DNA of 64,000 bases from Taxillus chinensis (Eukaryota; Streptophyta; Magnoliopsida; Santalales; Loranthaceae): positions 8,168,062 through 8,232,061 of the forward strand of contig CM042085.1 in the NCBI GenBank assembly GCA_023512835.1. The letters are read 5' to 3'. A program made the position numbers and the translations under genes. Of this stretch, positions 46,001-57,583 are shown in pieces; position 1 is the stretch's first letter; each line of letters opens with the position of its first letter. The notes below the pieces were generated by a model. It saw nothing but the letters and a program-made list of their open reading frames with translations. It had not been told where the DNA came from and ran no database searches.

Positions 46001-48762
46001 TGAAAAATGAATAAGAAAATACAGATAGCCTGCCAAAAAGCCGACACATTGCATATGTTCAATGATTTCTCCAACAAAAACTATGACTTAGATGGGAAGG
46101 AAAAATAGGTCACAGACATACTTCAACCCATCAGTGAACTCAGAAGACAAGGGAAAAGGTGAATTAATGTACTAAGAAACAAGAATACACTAAAGAAGAA
46201 AATTAAAAATAACTGGATTAGATCATTCAAAATTTATCTATATGAAAATTTAGAATGGCGGGTCTGGCGCATTGGCAAAATCGCTCCATTGTGCACTGGT
46301 GGTTGCAGGTTCGAATTGGCCTCTTGCCTAGATATTCCCTTTCCCCATACCCTACAGTGTTTTGTAATTATCATGCATATAGTGGAACATTTTTTGGAGT
46401 TTTATCTCGTGGTTTTTCCTCTAGTATTTGGGGGTTTCCATGTTAAAATTTTGGGGTTCTATTTCTTGATCTATTTTGGTGATGTAAATAGTGAACAGTG
46501 GGTCCCACCATGAATTACTATTCATCCTGAAATTTATTTTTGATGAGATACACTGACTGGAAGATTTAATTCTATCAAATTTCCTTTTAATGCTCATTGC
46601 CACACATTGGCATAATTTAACTACTTTGGCACTGGGCACACCCTTTTTTTTGTCATTGTTTGATTAGTGTACTATGGAGATCTACCATAGCATCAAGCTC
46701 CAGCCTCAGCCGCCGAACCCAATTCCACAAATAACATCACGCTGGGCTGTCATTCTTACTTTCATAGATCATGTAAACTTAATTTTAATTATACACCTGT
46801 AATATTATTATGTATTTCAGATACAAAATTTATCTTTACTTGGACATAGCCCTTGGCCTATGAATCATGATGCAAGGTCATTTGACTTCTCCAGCACATT
46901 AAATGCAGAAATTGGATGTGCAAAGTGCAGCTTCATGGACAAAAATAATGCTTCGAAAAACTAAAAATAGGCTGGAAGCATAGGGCATACGTAAAAATGG
47001 AGGACAAATAACTGTGGTGACACCAAAGGGATTCCCAGCAATATAATAGAAAAAATGCACACCAGCACTAGCTTATGAATATTAAATCTAAGTTAGCTAC
47101 ATGACTAAATGATAAAGTAATCATCATACTGTATTAAGGATTCTCAATATCAACTTCAGATTTTCTTGGTTTGACTTCTCTTTCCCATCATTTGTCAATC
47201 TAAGACAGTAACTAGTAAATGGGTCGCAAAACGTTGTATCCTAATACTACTCATTACATAATTTTGGCAGGGAAAATAAGGAAACTAAAACTCATGTTTC
47301 AAATGGAGTAGTAATTAGAACAAAGTGTGTCCAATCGGTAATAACATGACTGCAAAATCAGAAGTAGATGAAATTTCAGAAGACAGTGCATTTGGATACT
47401 TGCCTTTGTCACCACGTAATCAATGGAAGGCTCAAAACTGGCAGGCGTTTTCTTAGTGATGTCGTTGGGTATTTGATCCAGCGAGTATCCAACTGATAAC
47501 TTAGCAGCCATCTTAGCAATTGGAAAGCCAGTAGCCTTGGAAGCCAAAGCAGAGGACCTTGATACTCTTGGGTTCATTTCAATCACCATCACCTCACCAT
47601 CCTTGGGGTTAATTGCAAACTGCACATTTGAACCACCACATTCAACTCCAATTTCCCTAATAATAGCAATTGAGTAATCTCTAAGGCGCTGGTACTCCTT
47701 GTCTGTCAAGGTCTGGGCTGGTGCAACAGTGATTGAATCGCCCGTGTGGACCCCCATGGGGTCTATATTCTCAATAGAGCATATAATAACCACATTGTCC
47801 GCCAAGTCCCTCATAACTTCAAGTTCATACTCCTTCCAACCCAACAATGATTTCTCTATCAAAACCTGCGAAGTCAAGCTGGCAACAAGCCCCGACTTGC
47901 AAATCGACTCAAACTCCTCCCTGTTGTATGCAATTCCACCGCCGGTGCCTCCTAAAGTGAACGCTGGCCTAATGATCAAGGGAAACTCCCCTATTGAGTT
48001 TGCAATCTCAATACACTCCTCAAGAGTGACAGCAATCCCCGAAGGAGGTGTCTTAATCCCAATGTTCTTCATTGCTTGCTTAAACAAATCCCTATCCTCG
48101 GCTTTCTTGATGGCGTCAAGCTTTGCACCGATCAACTCAATGCCGTACTTTTCAAGGGCACCACTCTCGGACAATGCGACCGCAAGATTAAGCGCAGTTT
48201 GCCCACCCATGGTGGGTAAAAGGGCATCCGGCCTCTCCTTCTCCAGCACCTGCTCAACGCAGTCGGGTGTCAGCGGGATAATGTATGTCCGGTCAGCCAG
48301 CTCTGGGTCGGTCATGATGGTGGCCGGATTGGAGTTTATAAGGACAACTTGATAACCTTCCTCCTTGAGGGCCTTGCAGGCTTGGGTCCCAGAATAATCA
48401 AACTCGCAGGCTTGCCCGATCACTATAGGACCGGCTCCGAGTATCATAATTTTCTTCAAATCGGTCCTTTTCCCCCGATTTGCCTTGCCGAACCCGACAT
48501 TACCCGAACCATCATCGTCCCTTGTGCTGGCAAAAACTGCCTTCTGAGTCCGACCCAGTTGCGGACATGCCGGGAGGCGGAAACACCCTCCGCTCGCCTT
48601 CCTTGATCTCTGTCGGTTGGAACAAACGAAGCGTCGAAAGAGTGGTGACTGGGTGGTGGGCATTGGGATACCAGGTTTGATCAAAGCAGCGCCAAATGAT
48701 GAAGGAGAGTAACAGCTAAAAGCTGAGCTTTCACATAGACTGACACGAAAACTCATCTCCAT
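43092..48762 (-). CDS. CARB: Carbamoyl-phosphate synthase large subunit, plastid
   Basis: Exons 48762-47404, 45981-45289 and 44642-43092 join in phase 0 to 1200 aa, the usual length for the plant enzyme. It makes carbamoyl phosphate from bicarbonate, glutamine-derived ammonia (from the CARA small subunit) and two ATP, feeding arginine and pyrimidine synthesis in the plastid. Residues 1 to about 95 are Ser/Arg-rich and acid-poor, as in a transit peptide. The first synthetase half starts near [12 protein letters not shown], with [17 protein letters not shown] and the ATP-grasp FTLGGTGGG. Exon 2 has [10 protein letters not shown] and the oligomerisation region, then [15 protein letters not shown] starting the second half. 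Exon 3 holds [35 protein letters not shown] and a C-terminal MGS-like allosteric domain ([18 protein letters not shown]). Intron 1 has a GC donor (AAG|GCAAGT); intron 2 is GT-AG. No breaks or lost key residues were seen. Confidence 0.97.
46257..46520 (+). mobile_element. tRNA-derived SINE in CARB intron 1
   Basis: GGCGGGTCTGGCGCATTGGC is followed at tRNA-like spacing by GCAGGTTCGAATTGGCC. These fit pol III box A (TGGCGCATTGG, 46265-46275) and box B (GGTTCGAAT, 46308-46316). The rest lacks a cloverleaf, so it is a SINE head rather than a tRNA gene. It lies in the intron, antisense to CARB. The 3' end and flanking duplications are not clear. The small open frames here belong to the SINE. Confidence 0.7.
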
Positions 48763-49433
48763 CTCAACTGGACTCGGCCGCTAGGCGCCTCTAGGCCTCT
48801 AGGGGTGTGGGTGGGGGTGGGGGTGTGCGTCGAAGACGAGGATGAAGCTGGTGGGTTTACGCAGAGGTAGACGGGCATACCAGATTTTGCATGACTTTGG
48901 GATTGAGAATCTTTGGGAGTGGCGGGATCATGGGATCGAATGGAAAGGTGCAGGTTTGGGGAATATAATACTATTCTAGGGTTGGATTCTGATAGATATT
49001 TCTGCGTATGGGAGGGAGAGTGGTGGCGCGAGCGCTTATCTTAACTTCCTTCAGTAGAGATAAATGAATCTCAGTTGGCAACTAGGGTTTGGCTTTTGAC
49101 TGTACATTGCACCTCTTTTTCCTGTTTTTTTTTTTTTATTTTAAAAAATAATTCCACATCAGCACTACACCCCCGTCATAATAACTATCATTTTTTTCGT
49201 GTTTGTCGTAACTATCAGACAAATAATTTTATAGTGCTCGAGACCTGTTCAAACCTTAAGTTCGAATGTGGCTCGAGTAGGAATTCGAGCGATGATTCGA
49301 GCGATGTTCAAACCTTAATGTCAAATCGTGAAAAAATATTATTGAGATTTTTACATCTAAAGATAATACAAATCGCAAAATGAGATTTTTCAATCTATCA
49401 AAACTTACTATAGTATTTTATTTTAGCAAAATC

Positions 49434-49469
<36 letters not shown>

Positions 49470-50679
49470 GTACACACACGGCCCACATTTGTGTTTACAA
49501 ACTGGATGAGGTCTCACAAGTGGTGTGTTAGTGTAAAAGCGCCTGGGCTTTGATGAAAATGGGCTTAGTAGGGAAGATGGCGTCGCATAAGTTTCGGGGT
49601 CACAATGACTACTCGTGACTCATGAGCGTGCTGTGTTAGTGTAAAAGCGTAGGCCATTCAGCACAGCTGCAGAGAGTACGTAGCTGTCAGTTAACTCGAA
49701 GTAAATGGCTGGGGCTGGCTGGAGAGCGGAGAGCGGGGTGCGGCGAGCAGAGAAGGTTAAGAGGGCGCACGGAGAATCTATCTTAAAGAGATAAGGCATT
49801 TGATGCCATGATTTTCAGGCACTTACAGACATTTTATGAGGGCCCAAAGGAGTTCAATTATGGGGGGAGTCCAGAGTCGTGGCGGCATATTCCTTGGATG
49901 GACCTGGTGCGCAAGCATGCATCAGTAACAGGTGTAGTAATATGTGTATCGCGTGAAGCCAACGAGGCTTGCTGACGTGACATTGTCGTTGACATTTCAG
50001 ATATTATCCGACTGAGCTGTCCTGAGGGCTAGAGAGATATTTGGTTTTAGGGGAGTTCTGACGCACATAGTGGATAAACACAATGGCTTAGGGTGGCCCG
50101 TGTCATGTCTCATGATGTGGCTGGTGAGAATAAACACAATGGGTAAAGGGAGGCCCATGTCATATGTGACTAATGATAATTTGTGGTTGCCGGACGGTTA
50201 TATGTTTGAGTCATTATCTACATAATTGATTACAATTATAGCAATGGTAATTTTTCATTTAAAACTTGAGTACCCTATAGCCGATCAGACCCTATATGTA
50301 TGTAAATTCAAAGTGTTAATTTAATAAAAATATTTAAAAATCATATTTTTTTATATCATATATTATAATTAAAACATTTTAAAAAATTACATGTAATATA
50401 TATATATAACATAAAATAAAAAATCAAAAACACATGAAATTTAAAAAAAATATATGCAATGAAAATTAAATGTAGAGCCAATCGAGGAAACTAATGACAC
50501 TATTCACTTAGGACAGTTTGTTCATTATTATAATTTATTGATCACACATTCGATAACAAAGTTTTAACTAAATTAAAACAAGTAGAAATTTAATTTTTTA
50601 TGTGTCAATATGTGTCAATAAAAAGTTTTTTATGTGTTAGGAGTATTTATCTATCCTTATGTATAACTAACTCTTGAAC
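48763..50679. other. CARB promoter side, with short direct repeats
   Basis: The CARB leader probably covers 48763 to about 49020 (minus strand), including a GTGGGG-rich patch. TGTGTTAGTGTAAAAGCG occurs at 49524 and again at 49632. ATAAACACAATGG with a following GGCCC..GTGTCAT recurs about 56 bp apart (50074 and 50130). A (TA)n/(TATG) run lies at 49436-49470. No gene. Confidence 0.45.
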
Positions 50680-50680
50680 T

Positions 50681-50727
<47 letters not shown>
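50680..50727. repeat. (TA)n microsatellite
   Basis: More than 20 AT repeats in AT-rich DNA. Confidence 0.95.
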
Positions 50728-50734
<7 letters not shown>

Positions 50735-50989
50735 AACTGTAGTGACTAATTGTACCCTTTAAATGATTGGTGAAAGTAATAATTTTTTCATCCCAAATAA
50801 AATAGGTTTGATATCGTAGCGAATATGACTTTGAGATTTCTAATGTCTTAAGCCAACTCGGACAAAATCGAGTGATAACAGTAATTTCTTTAAGCTTGAC
50901 TTACAAAATTCAACTTTTTTATAAGTGAGTTTAGTTTTACACTAACCACATATGATACTACTTTATTTATCTATAAATCTACTTAGAAC

Positions 50990-51560
50990 AGTTTTTTTAC
51001 TTATATATGTTGATAATATGATTGTTATTAGAGTTAATGTTTATGGATTTGATGAGCCTAAACAGTTTAGTCATAAAATTATATTAAAGACATTGGCTCT
51101 TTGAATTATTTGCTAGGACTTAAAGCTATATTTGCATATGAGCTAGAATTAGAATCCTTTTCCACAAGCCTTAATCAATTTTGAATGAGTAGTTTTTATT
51201 CACCTAAAACTGCCTTTCCTCCTTAGACCAACCATAACTGACATGGTAGGTGAAAAATGAAGACAAATGTAATGCATACAATTGTTGCCCAGTTGGTTGG
51301 TTATTTAGTTCTTTTTTTTATTCTCCATACAAGCTACTTTTGTGTGACTTTGAGATAGAATTTGGTCACTTAAACATATTTTCTAAAGGAGGTGATCATA
51401 TTCATTTAAGTACTAGCTAATTTTATGATTACTATTTGAATTAACATAAGTGTTTCATTCTTTATCTTTTAAAACAATTAAGAATATACTATTTATTTAT
51501 TAGATGTATTACATATTCGCCAACAAAGTTATAGAACTCATGTAAGAAATAAGAACTTTA
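50990..51560 (+). mobile_element. Heavily decayed copia reverse-transcriptase fragment
   Basis: The plus-strand reading YVDNMIVIRVNVYGFDEPKQF near 51004-51070 resembles the YVDDMI..G...I..LK.FL region of copia reverse transcriptase, followed by IICWDLKLYL (YFLGLEV-like). A QLVGYLV motif lies near 51290. Stops and shifts abound. Confidence 0.65.
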
Positions 51561-52169
51561 AAGTTACTCTTGAGGCTAATGGTTAGTGGCAAATTATATA
51601 TATGCTATAATGGTAAAAATAAAATTGTTAATTAGTTCTTAAAATTACAAATGCACGAACAAAAAAAAAACTTTTAAAAATATTATTACACAGGTCAAAT
51701 AGGATAAATACATATTTGGATTTTATATATATAAGAAAATATTATATTTCTTTATGATTCGTGATAGCAAACTGAATTAATAAAGTTTTTTTACGCATCT
51801 TTAATTAATATGAAGCCTAATTAGGAATTCATGATAAATTTAAGGTGAATGGTTTATTAGAGAATGGCCAACTTTGGAATTAAAGGGTTTTGGCTTTTAA
51901 GATTACGAAATTGTGGTTAACATGATTCCAAGTTTTAAATATTATATTGAAAACATATTTAAATGATTTATACCAATATTAACATTTGAAATGGTTTATT
52001 TGGTGCGAAATTCAATATGTTGAATATTATATTTTTCATCTTAAAAAAATAATTTATGATTTGAATAAGAAACTTTTTAAATAAATTTTGGCTCGGGTGA
52101 AATTAATTTTCAAGAGGTGAAATGCTTAATGTAATAAGTATTTTTCTTTGTACTACATAATAATAGGGG
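51561..52169. other. AT-rich gene-free spacer
   Basis: Nothing recognisable apart from general retroelement-like AT-rich DNA. Confidence 0.4.
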
Positions 52170-52435
52170 ACTAGCTAAAATATCAATAAATTTTATATAC
52201 ATGTAATAATATTAATCAAAATTTATACTCAAAATCTTTAGAAATTTTATTAAAATTTTAAACTTCAAATTACCGACTAGTCAAATTTGATTAAATTTAA
52301 TCAAACTTGACTAGCAAATGCCTCAAAATTTATAATTTTAATAAAATTTATACTTAAAATATAAATTTCGAATATAATTTATAATTAATAGTACTCAATA
52401 CAATACAGATAAATTTATTAAGATTTTTAGTTTGT
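52170..52435. mobile_element. Foldback element with near-perfect central palindrome
   Basis: CTAGTCAAATTTGATTAAAT at 52277 continues into its own complement up to 52314 (about 38 bp, one mismatch pair). The similarity extends outward: AAATTTTATTAAAATT arms, then CTAAAATATCAATAAATTTT (left, from 52175) against CTAAAAATCTTAATAAATTT (right, reversed). The whole 266 bp can fold back. Confidence 0.7.
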
Positions 52436-52599
52436 TCACCCATAAAAAAAAAGTTTATTATTATTATTATTATTATAGAAAAAAATTATTATTATTTATA
52501 AAAAAGAAACACAAAGCTTAAATAATAATTTTGTAGTATAAATAATATATATAAAAACAATAAAAAAAAGAAAAGAAACCCATGTTATTCGTTTTTTCA

Positions 52600-52898
52600 A
52601 AAAGCCAGCAGATCTCATCCGAATTTCGATCCCCAAAACCAATCCGTACCAGCCGCCGCCGTGCCTCTCCTTCCCCCCTCTCTCTTGATCATTGAACCAG
52701 CGGCCGTGATCACTGAACACACACACACTCTCTCTCTCTAACTCGTTCCACGCCGCGGCCGTTCCGCACTCTTTAACTGGTAGAAGACTTGGAGCAGCCG
52801 CCGCTCTTCCAGTCTTCCTCCCCATCTCTCTTAAACCGGTAACAGCTCGCCGCCGTGTCTCCCCGGTAATCTCCGTGCCTCCGCCTCCTGACGTTTCG
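52600..52898 (+). other. Probable first (untranslated) exon of the SEN2 transcription unit
   Basis: The plus strand changes abruptly from AT-rich to C/T-rich DNA with CCGCCG, CTCTCTCT and no long frame, as in a plant 5' leader. It ends at a consensus donor, TTTCG|GTATGAT. The link to SEN2 four kilobases on is inferred from strand and the intervening exon signals. It could instead belong to a separate non-coding transcript. Confidence 0.4.
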
Positions 52899-53484
52899 GT
52901 ATGATCTGGTAGTTTTTTGTTATATATATATATATATATATATTTTGTTTTCTTTCCTTTACTGCCTTGCAAAAATTATTAGGTAGTCTCAAGTCTGCCC
53001 CCCATTTTTGTGTAACTGATAGAGAGCGAGAGAGACAGAGAATCAACCGTGGCTGTGCATTCCCGCCGTGGGAGCTTCCGGTCTCGTTCCCTTTCACGTG
53101 TGGGTGTTTGGGAGTGGTTGAGAGGGTAATGAGGCTGCAGATGACGCTGGTATCTCATGGGTGTTTGTTCCTGTTCGTTGCTGTGGTTTATGCTATTATG
53201 TTTCTTGTCTCCTTAATGAATCATGAGAAAACGATCCAACAGAAAATAACACTCCCACTGTATCCCATTGTGAAAGCCTCCGGACATCAACCCAAAATAC
53301 ACAAGAATGTCCAACCCAACACCCTAAAGAAACACAGAGAGATAGTGGCTTCCAAATTCATGGTTGTTGCATTGTCTCCAAATTCCCCAGATATTGTCAT
53401 CTGCGTGACTTGTGTTTTTACCTATAAAAAAAAAATCTTTTTAAAATGGGTATGTTTCCTTATGTTTTCTCCCCTGTTATGCAG

Positions 53485-53561
53485 TCTTCGGGTGGTGGCT
53501 GTGTGTGCATCCTTTATCCTGTGAAGTCAAATTCCTCAATTCTGAATGCTCTTATGGATAG
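53485..53561 (+). other. Candidate internal exon of unknown coding status
   Basis: The acceptor CCCCTGTTATGCAG ends at 53484 and the donor GATAG|GTAAGTGC follows 53561, giving a 77-base exon. It is open in one frame (SSGGGCVCILYPVKSNSS...). I do not recognise the peptide. It may be a 5' UTR exon of SEN2 or an exon of a lost gene. Confidence 0.4.
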
Positions 53562-55696
53562 GTAAGTGCTGCTTCTATTCATCTCTCTCTGTAAACCCAT
53601 TTTCTGTCACTCATATAGCAGTAAATAAAATAGAATACCTGAAAACTATGGAAGAGGTGCCGGGTCTCCTTTCTGATGTTTTGTTTTAATTCTTCACTTT
53701 TCCATGACGGTACATTTTACTGCTAAAAAATAGGCATGTAATGTTAATGCCTTTTCATGAAGAAAACAGAAGTATTAATAATTATTATTTAATGCCCTTT
53801 GGTCTTGCAAGTTGCAATTATCTTGGCCTCTCCTATAAACAGGAATGCTTGAGTTTAAAAGAAAAGAAGCTTCTATTGAAGTTTCAAAACAACTTGTCTT
53901 CAATAACTTAATTTTAGGAAAGGATGTTTTATTATTTATTATTATTGTTGTTATTATTATGGTTGATGGTGACTTTTCCATTAAATTTCTTTATTGGAGA
54001 TTGATATTTGCTTTATTATTATTGATTTTAATAACATATTTTAAAATTATTTTCAGTGATATTTTTTGTTGCATTCTTTGGGAGGCCTTAATATTGTGTA
54101 TAAATTGGAAAGTGGAGAAAGCATTTTTTGGGCAATTTGTCTATGAAGTAGAACGAAGACATAAGTTAAATAAATAAATATCAGCTCTAAAATTATTTAT
54201 ACCTTTTATTATATCCTCAGCGGAGTTATTTTCTAAGATCTAATAGGTGCTAAGAATATATGAAGGCCAATAATCTTGTATCAGAATATCAGCACCAGCC
54301 TCTGTAAATAAATATTAAAAATACATTAAGATCCACCCTAATTACAACACTAAAGATTGCTTCATCTATTGGTTGACATTTTTTGGAACTTTTAATGCAT
54401 TCTCCTTGGTAAATGAGCTTTCATTTGTAAAAAATCATAAGTGGCAAACCTAATGCTTCTGTACAGCAGACTTGTCACACTGTAAAAGCATGCATTCTTC
54501 AAAGCTGAAGCTGTCACACTAGTCTTCACGAAGAATGGATGTTTGTGCACGCTCATCATCCCATGTTGTCTCGTACCTCAGACACCTTGGTCTTCTCCAA
54601 TTCCAAGACATAAGTTTCTTCTTCTTCGTCATCAGATTTAGATCCTTAAAAACCTATTTTCTTGTCCTCTCGCCTGCATTTCCTGGGAAGTCAAGTTTGG
54701 TTTGTGGATTCTGATGCATGTTTTTTTTGGTCTGATTGGATGCTTGATTATTGAAATGAGTTATTATGTATCATATCCATTTGTTGGACATTGGACTACT
54801 TTATGGATTAAAAGTTTTAGCGGTTAGATCAGTTCATGGTATTGGATTGAGGATGTTATGGTTTTATTGTTTCAGTATATACCAATTTGGGATTGTTGAG
54901 CTCGGAGATGACAGCTATAGAAAATTGGACAATTCTCAAAATTTGAATGTTTGGATATAAATGCTATGAAGTGGAGAAGCTTCCCAGGGGCTGAAGAAGT
55001 AGGAAAAGGTTAAATCATTGATGCCTTGTTTGGCAGTCCGGATTAGATAAGATCACATAGAGAAGATTCTATGTTGTCCTTATTTCTGCCCAATGAAACA
55101 CTGCAATATTATGAGTGAAGAAAGTGTAAGAATCAAATCAGATATTGAAAGGACGGAATTATCATCTTAATACTACTTGAGTTGTTATCTTCGCGAATGC
55201 TAGCTCTACTATATTTTCCTCCAAGTCTTCTATTGATAACAATGGAATCTCAACCTTCTTTTTAGTCAAAACTAGAGCAATAAAGCTCTCCATCCTCCTC
55301 GTTCAATGGGTATTTTTCCCTTCTACGCAAATCTCGACCTTTTTGTAGTTACTCCTCACATCTATTCTTCATTTAATCTATTCGTTCACGAACTTGCTCC
55401 ATCTCTATCTTCATTACACGCCTCATCTAACTCATCATGGCCTCCATAAACCTCTTCCAATTGGTCAATCTTGTTTCATCTTCCATATTGCTCTTACCAC
55501 AATCATGAGACATGATTTTTGCAAACAAGGGTTAGAAACATATAGGATCTCACGAATCAATCTTTCACAAATGTGGCTCACTCTCTGATGTTCTCTCCGC
55601 TTTTGCCTATTTTCCCTCGATAGTTCTCTTTCAATTCTTTTGAAACTAAAGAATAACTCATAATTTACAGCAATAATTTACCAATAACTAATCAAG
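53562..55696. other. Probable leader intron of SEN2, no gene recognised
   Basis: AT-rich DNA with intron-like T runs. Frames such as 53845-54177 and 54766-54960 are low-complexity and unmatched. Confidence 0.35.
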
Positions 55697-55940
55697 GAAT
55701 TTCAAATTTGAATACAAAGAATATGAAAGTTTCCAAAATAAAATTAGGAGGAATAAAAACATTCAAATTTGAATACAAGGAATATAAAATTTCTAGAATA
55801 GAATTAGAAGTAATATAGAATTTCATATTTGAATACAATGAATATGCAAATTTCTAGAATAGAATTAGAAGTAATAAAAATTTAGATTTGAATACAAAGA
55901 ATATGAAAGTGTCCATAATAAAATTAGAAGGAATAAAGGA
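55697..55940. repeat. Four tandem copies of a ~60-bp repeat
   Basis: Units share TTTGAATACAAAGAATATGA and AATAAAATTAGAAGGAATAA, at about 55707, 55768, 55829 and 55888. Confidence 0.8.
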
Positions 55941-55959
55941 ATTTTCACTTTTTTTTTTT

Positions 55960-56465
55960 CAGCAACTAACTAGCTCTTGAGAGTAATGAAATAGAAATTT
56001 GAAATTTGAATTAAGGTATAGAAAATTCGGGTAGGAAGAAACAGAACGAAAGATGTTATAGGATAGTCAAATCTGAATTAGAAACTCAGATTTCTAATTC
56101 CGTCGCGCGCGCCCTGCCCCATGCTCCCCCGTCGCACGGCCGCCCGAGCAGCTCCCCCGTCACGCCCCCCATCCCCTCCCCCCGCCCCAGATCTGCTCCC
56201 TCGCCGTGCGATGCCTGCCCTAGTGCCGCTCCCTGTCGCACCCCATAGCCCTCTACTCCGTTTCCCCTCTCTCTCCCCCGCCCAGCGTCACGTGATGGCT
56301 TTGTACAATTAGGGATTTGGAGTGCTCGAATTTGGGAGGATAAGGGTAATTGGGAGAAAATAAAATTTAAGTAAAATTATAATTAATGTACATTAGCTAT
56401 AATGGTATTGCTAAAATTAGCTTTAACTATTCATTATAGTTTGTTAGGATTGGAGATTTTTCTTG
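55960..56465. other. GC-rich insert and MITE-like DNA upstream of SEN2
   Basis: A C-rich block at 56100-56300 (a 63-codon Pro/Ala-rich frame, not called) is followed by ATTAATGTACATTAGCTATA... and GGATTGGAGAT. This arrangement is reminiscent of the PIF-like element at 21.4-22.0 kb. Termini could not be fixed. Confidence 0.35.
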
Positions 56466-56656
56466 CGGTCCTATTTGCTGAGCTTAACTGTAGATTTTTC
56501 TTCAATTTGCTGTTGCTTTTGATGAGCTTCCTACTGTTGTCCCTCTACTGAATGATGATAAATCTACGGTTATAATTTAGCTGAAAGGCCTTACAATCAT
56601 ATTTGCTGAGTTTACGATTCTTGCAGTGCAGTCATATTTATATTTCTCTTGTGCAG

Positions 56657-56702
56657 TTAAATGGTGATAAAAAGCCCTTTTCAATGGACATTTGCTAACC
56701 AG
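56657..56702 (+). other. Short 5' UTR exon of SEN2
   Basis: A 46-base exon between the acceptor TTCTCTTGTGCAG and the donor CCAG|GTATGTAT. All frames contain stops or are unlinked to the SEN2 frame, so it is untranslated. Confidence 0.5.
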
Positions 56703-56851
56703 GTATGTATTTTAATATCTGTTTTCATTTTATGAATGTAAAATTTACTTCTTTGAAAGTAGCTGGTGTGAATGGTATATAGTAACTTGTGGTTTTGACT
56801 TGCAGTAGGCTTCAGCTTAGCAGAGGGTGCTGTAGTTTGTCGAAGGGTGTA

Positions 56852-57583
56852 ATGGGGACAAGATGGAAAGGAAAGGGCTCAAAAGCTAAAGCCCTTGCAG
56901 AGCCTATGTCGAAGATTGTTTCACAGCTTCAATCTTCTCTGACCCAAACAGAATCTTGCGGGTTACTTTCTGGATGCAGTGTACTCCTTGAAGCAGGAGA
57001 AGGGCAAACCGAACTTCTTAACCGTGCATGTTTCGGTAGGCCTATTGTGACAGCAGAAAAAGATAGGCAGTGGTTCCAGTTGAGCTTAGAGGAAGCTTTT
57101 TTCTTATGCCATTCTCTAAAATGTCTCAAGATATTGGGCGATGACAAGTGTTTGAAAAATGAAGGCGAAGTATGGCTGTGCATGAAATCTAGGAGTGAAA
57201 GGTTCCCTGATTTTTATAAGGCATATTCTCATCTCCGAACAAAAAATTGGGTGGTGAGATCAGGATCTCAGTACGGGGTGGACTACGTTGCATACTGTCA
57301 TCATCCTTCTTTGGTTCACTCCCAATTTGCAGTGCTTGTTTTATCACAAGTAAATCCTGATGCAAATGGACGTTTGAGGCTGTGGTCTGATATTCACTGC
57401 TCAATCAGACTTTGTGGCAGTGTCGCTAAGACACTGCTAGTTCTTGACATCAATAGAAATGGTCAAACTGCTTTCTCTCCTTCATACTTGGACCTATGCA
57501 CTGTTGAAGAGCGGACTATCACAAGATGGAATCCAGAGCAATGTCGTGAAGAACAGATAAAAGTTGAAAATGTAACCGAGTAA
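56852..57583 (+). CDS. SEN2: tRNA-splicing endonuclease catalytic subunit Sen2
   Basis: The intronless frame gives 243 aa from MGTRWKGKGSKAKALAEPMS, the conserved plant Sen2 start. The open frame extends 21 codons further 5' but those codons include the splice acceptor at 56803-56805, so the ATG at 56852 is chosen. The endonuclease fold is seen in ACFGRPIVTAEKDRQWFQL, the LSLEEAFFLCHSLKCLK helix, FYKAYSHLRTKNWVVRSGSQYGVDYVAY and LWSDIHCSIRLCGSVAKTLLVL. The catalytic triad of the family maps to Tyr148, His156 (VHSQF) and Lys193 (VAKTLL), all present. Sen2 cuts the 5' splice site of intron-containing pre-tRNAs in a complex with Sen34, Sen54 and Sen15; in plants the splicing enzymes act in nucleus and cytoplasm. 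Plant Sen2 proteins are short compared with fungal ones. At least one leader intron precedes the CDS. Confidence 0.93.
   Translation: MGTRWKGKGSKAKALAEPMSKIVSQLQSSLTQTESCGLLSGCSVLLEAGEGQTELLNRACFGRPIVTAEKDRQWFQLSLEEAFFLCHSLKCLKILGDDKCLKNEGEVWLCMKSRSERFPDFYKAYSHLRTKNWVVRSGSQYGVDYVAYCHHPSLVHSQFAVLVLSQVNPDANGRLRLWSDIHCSIRLCGSVAKTLLVLDINRNGQTAFSPSYLDLCTVEERTITRWNPEQCREEQIKVENVTE

Noticed and set aside
46255..46513. Two small plus-strand frames in CARB intron 1
   Set aside because: They overlap the SINE head and its tail; no protein family. A tRNA gene was also considered, but the arms do not fold as a cloverleaf.
52967..53524. 185-codon plus-strand frame upstream of SEN2
   Set aside because: It runs through a clear splice acceptor (53484) and several probable intron segments, with no family match; only the 77-base exon at its end was kept as a candidate.
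56789..56851. Upstream ATG (MVLTCSRLQ...) for SEN2
   Set aside because: The extension crosses a consensus splice acceptor at 56803-56805, and the conserved plant Sen2 start is MGTRWKGKGS at 56852.
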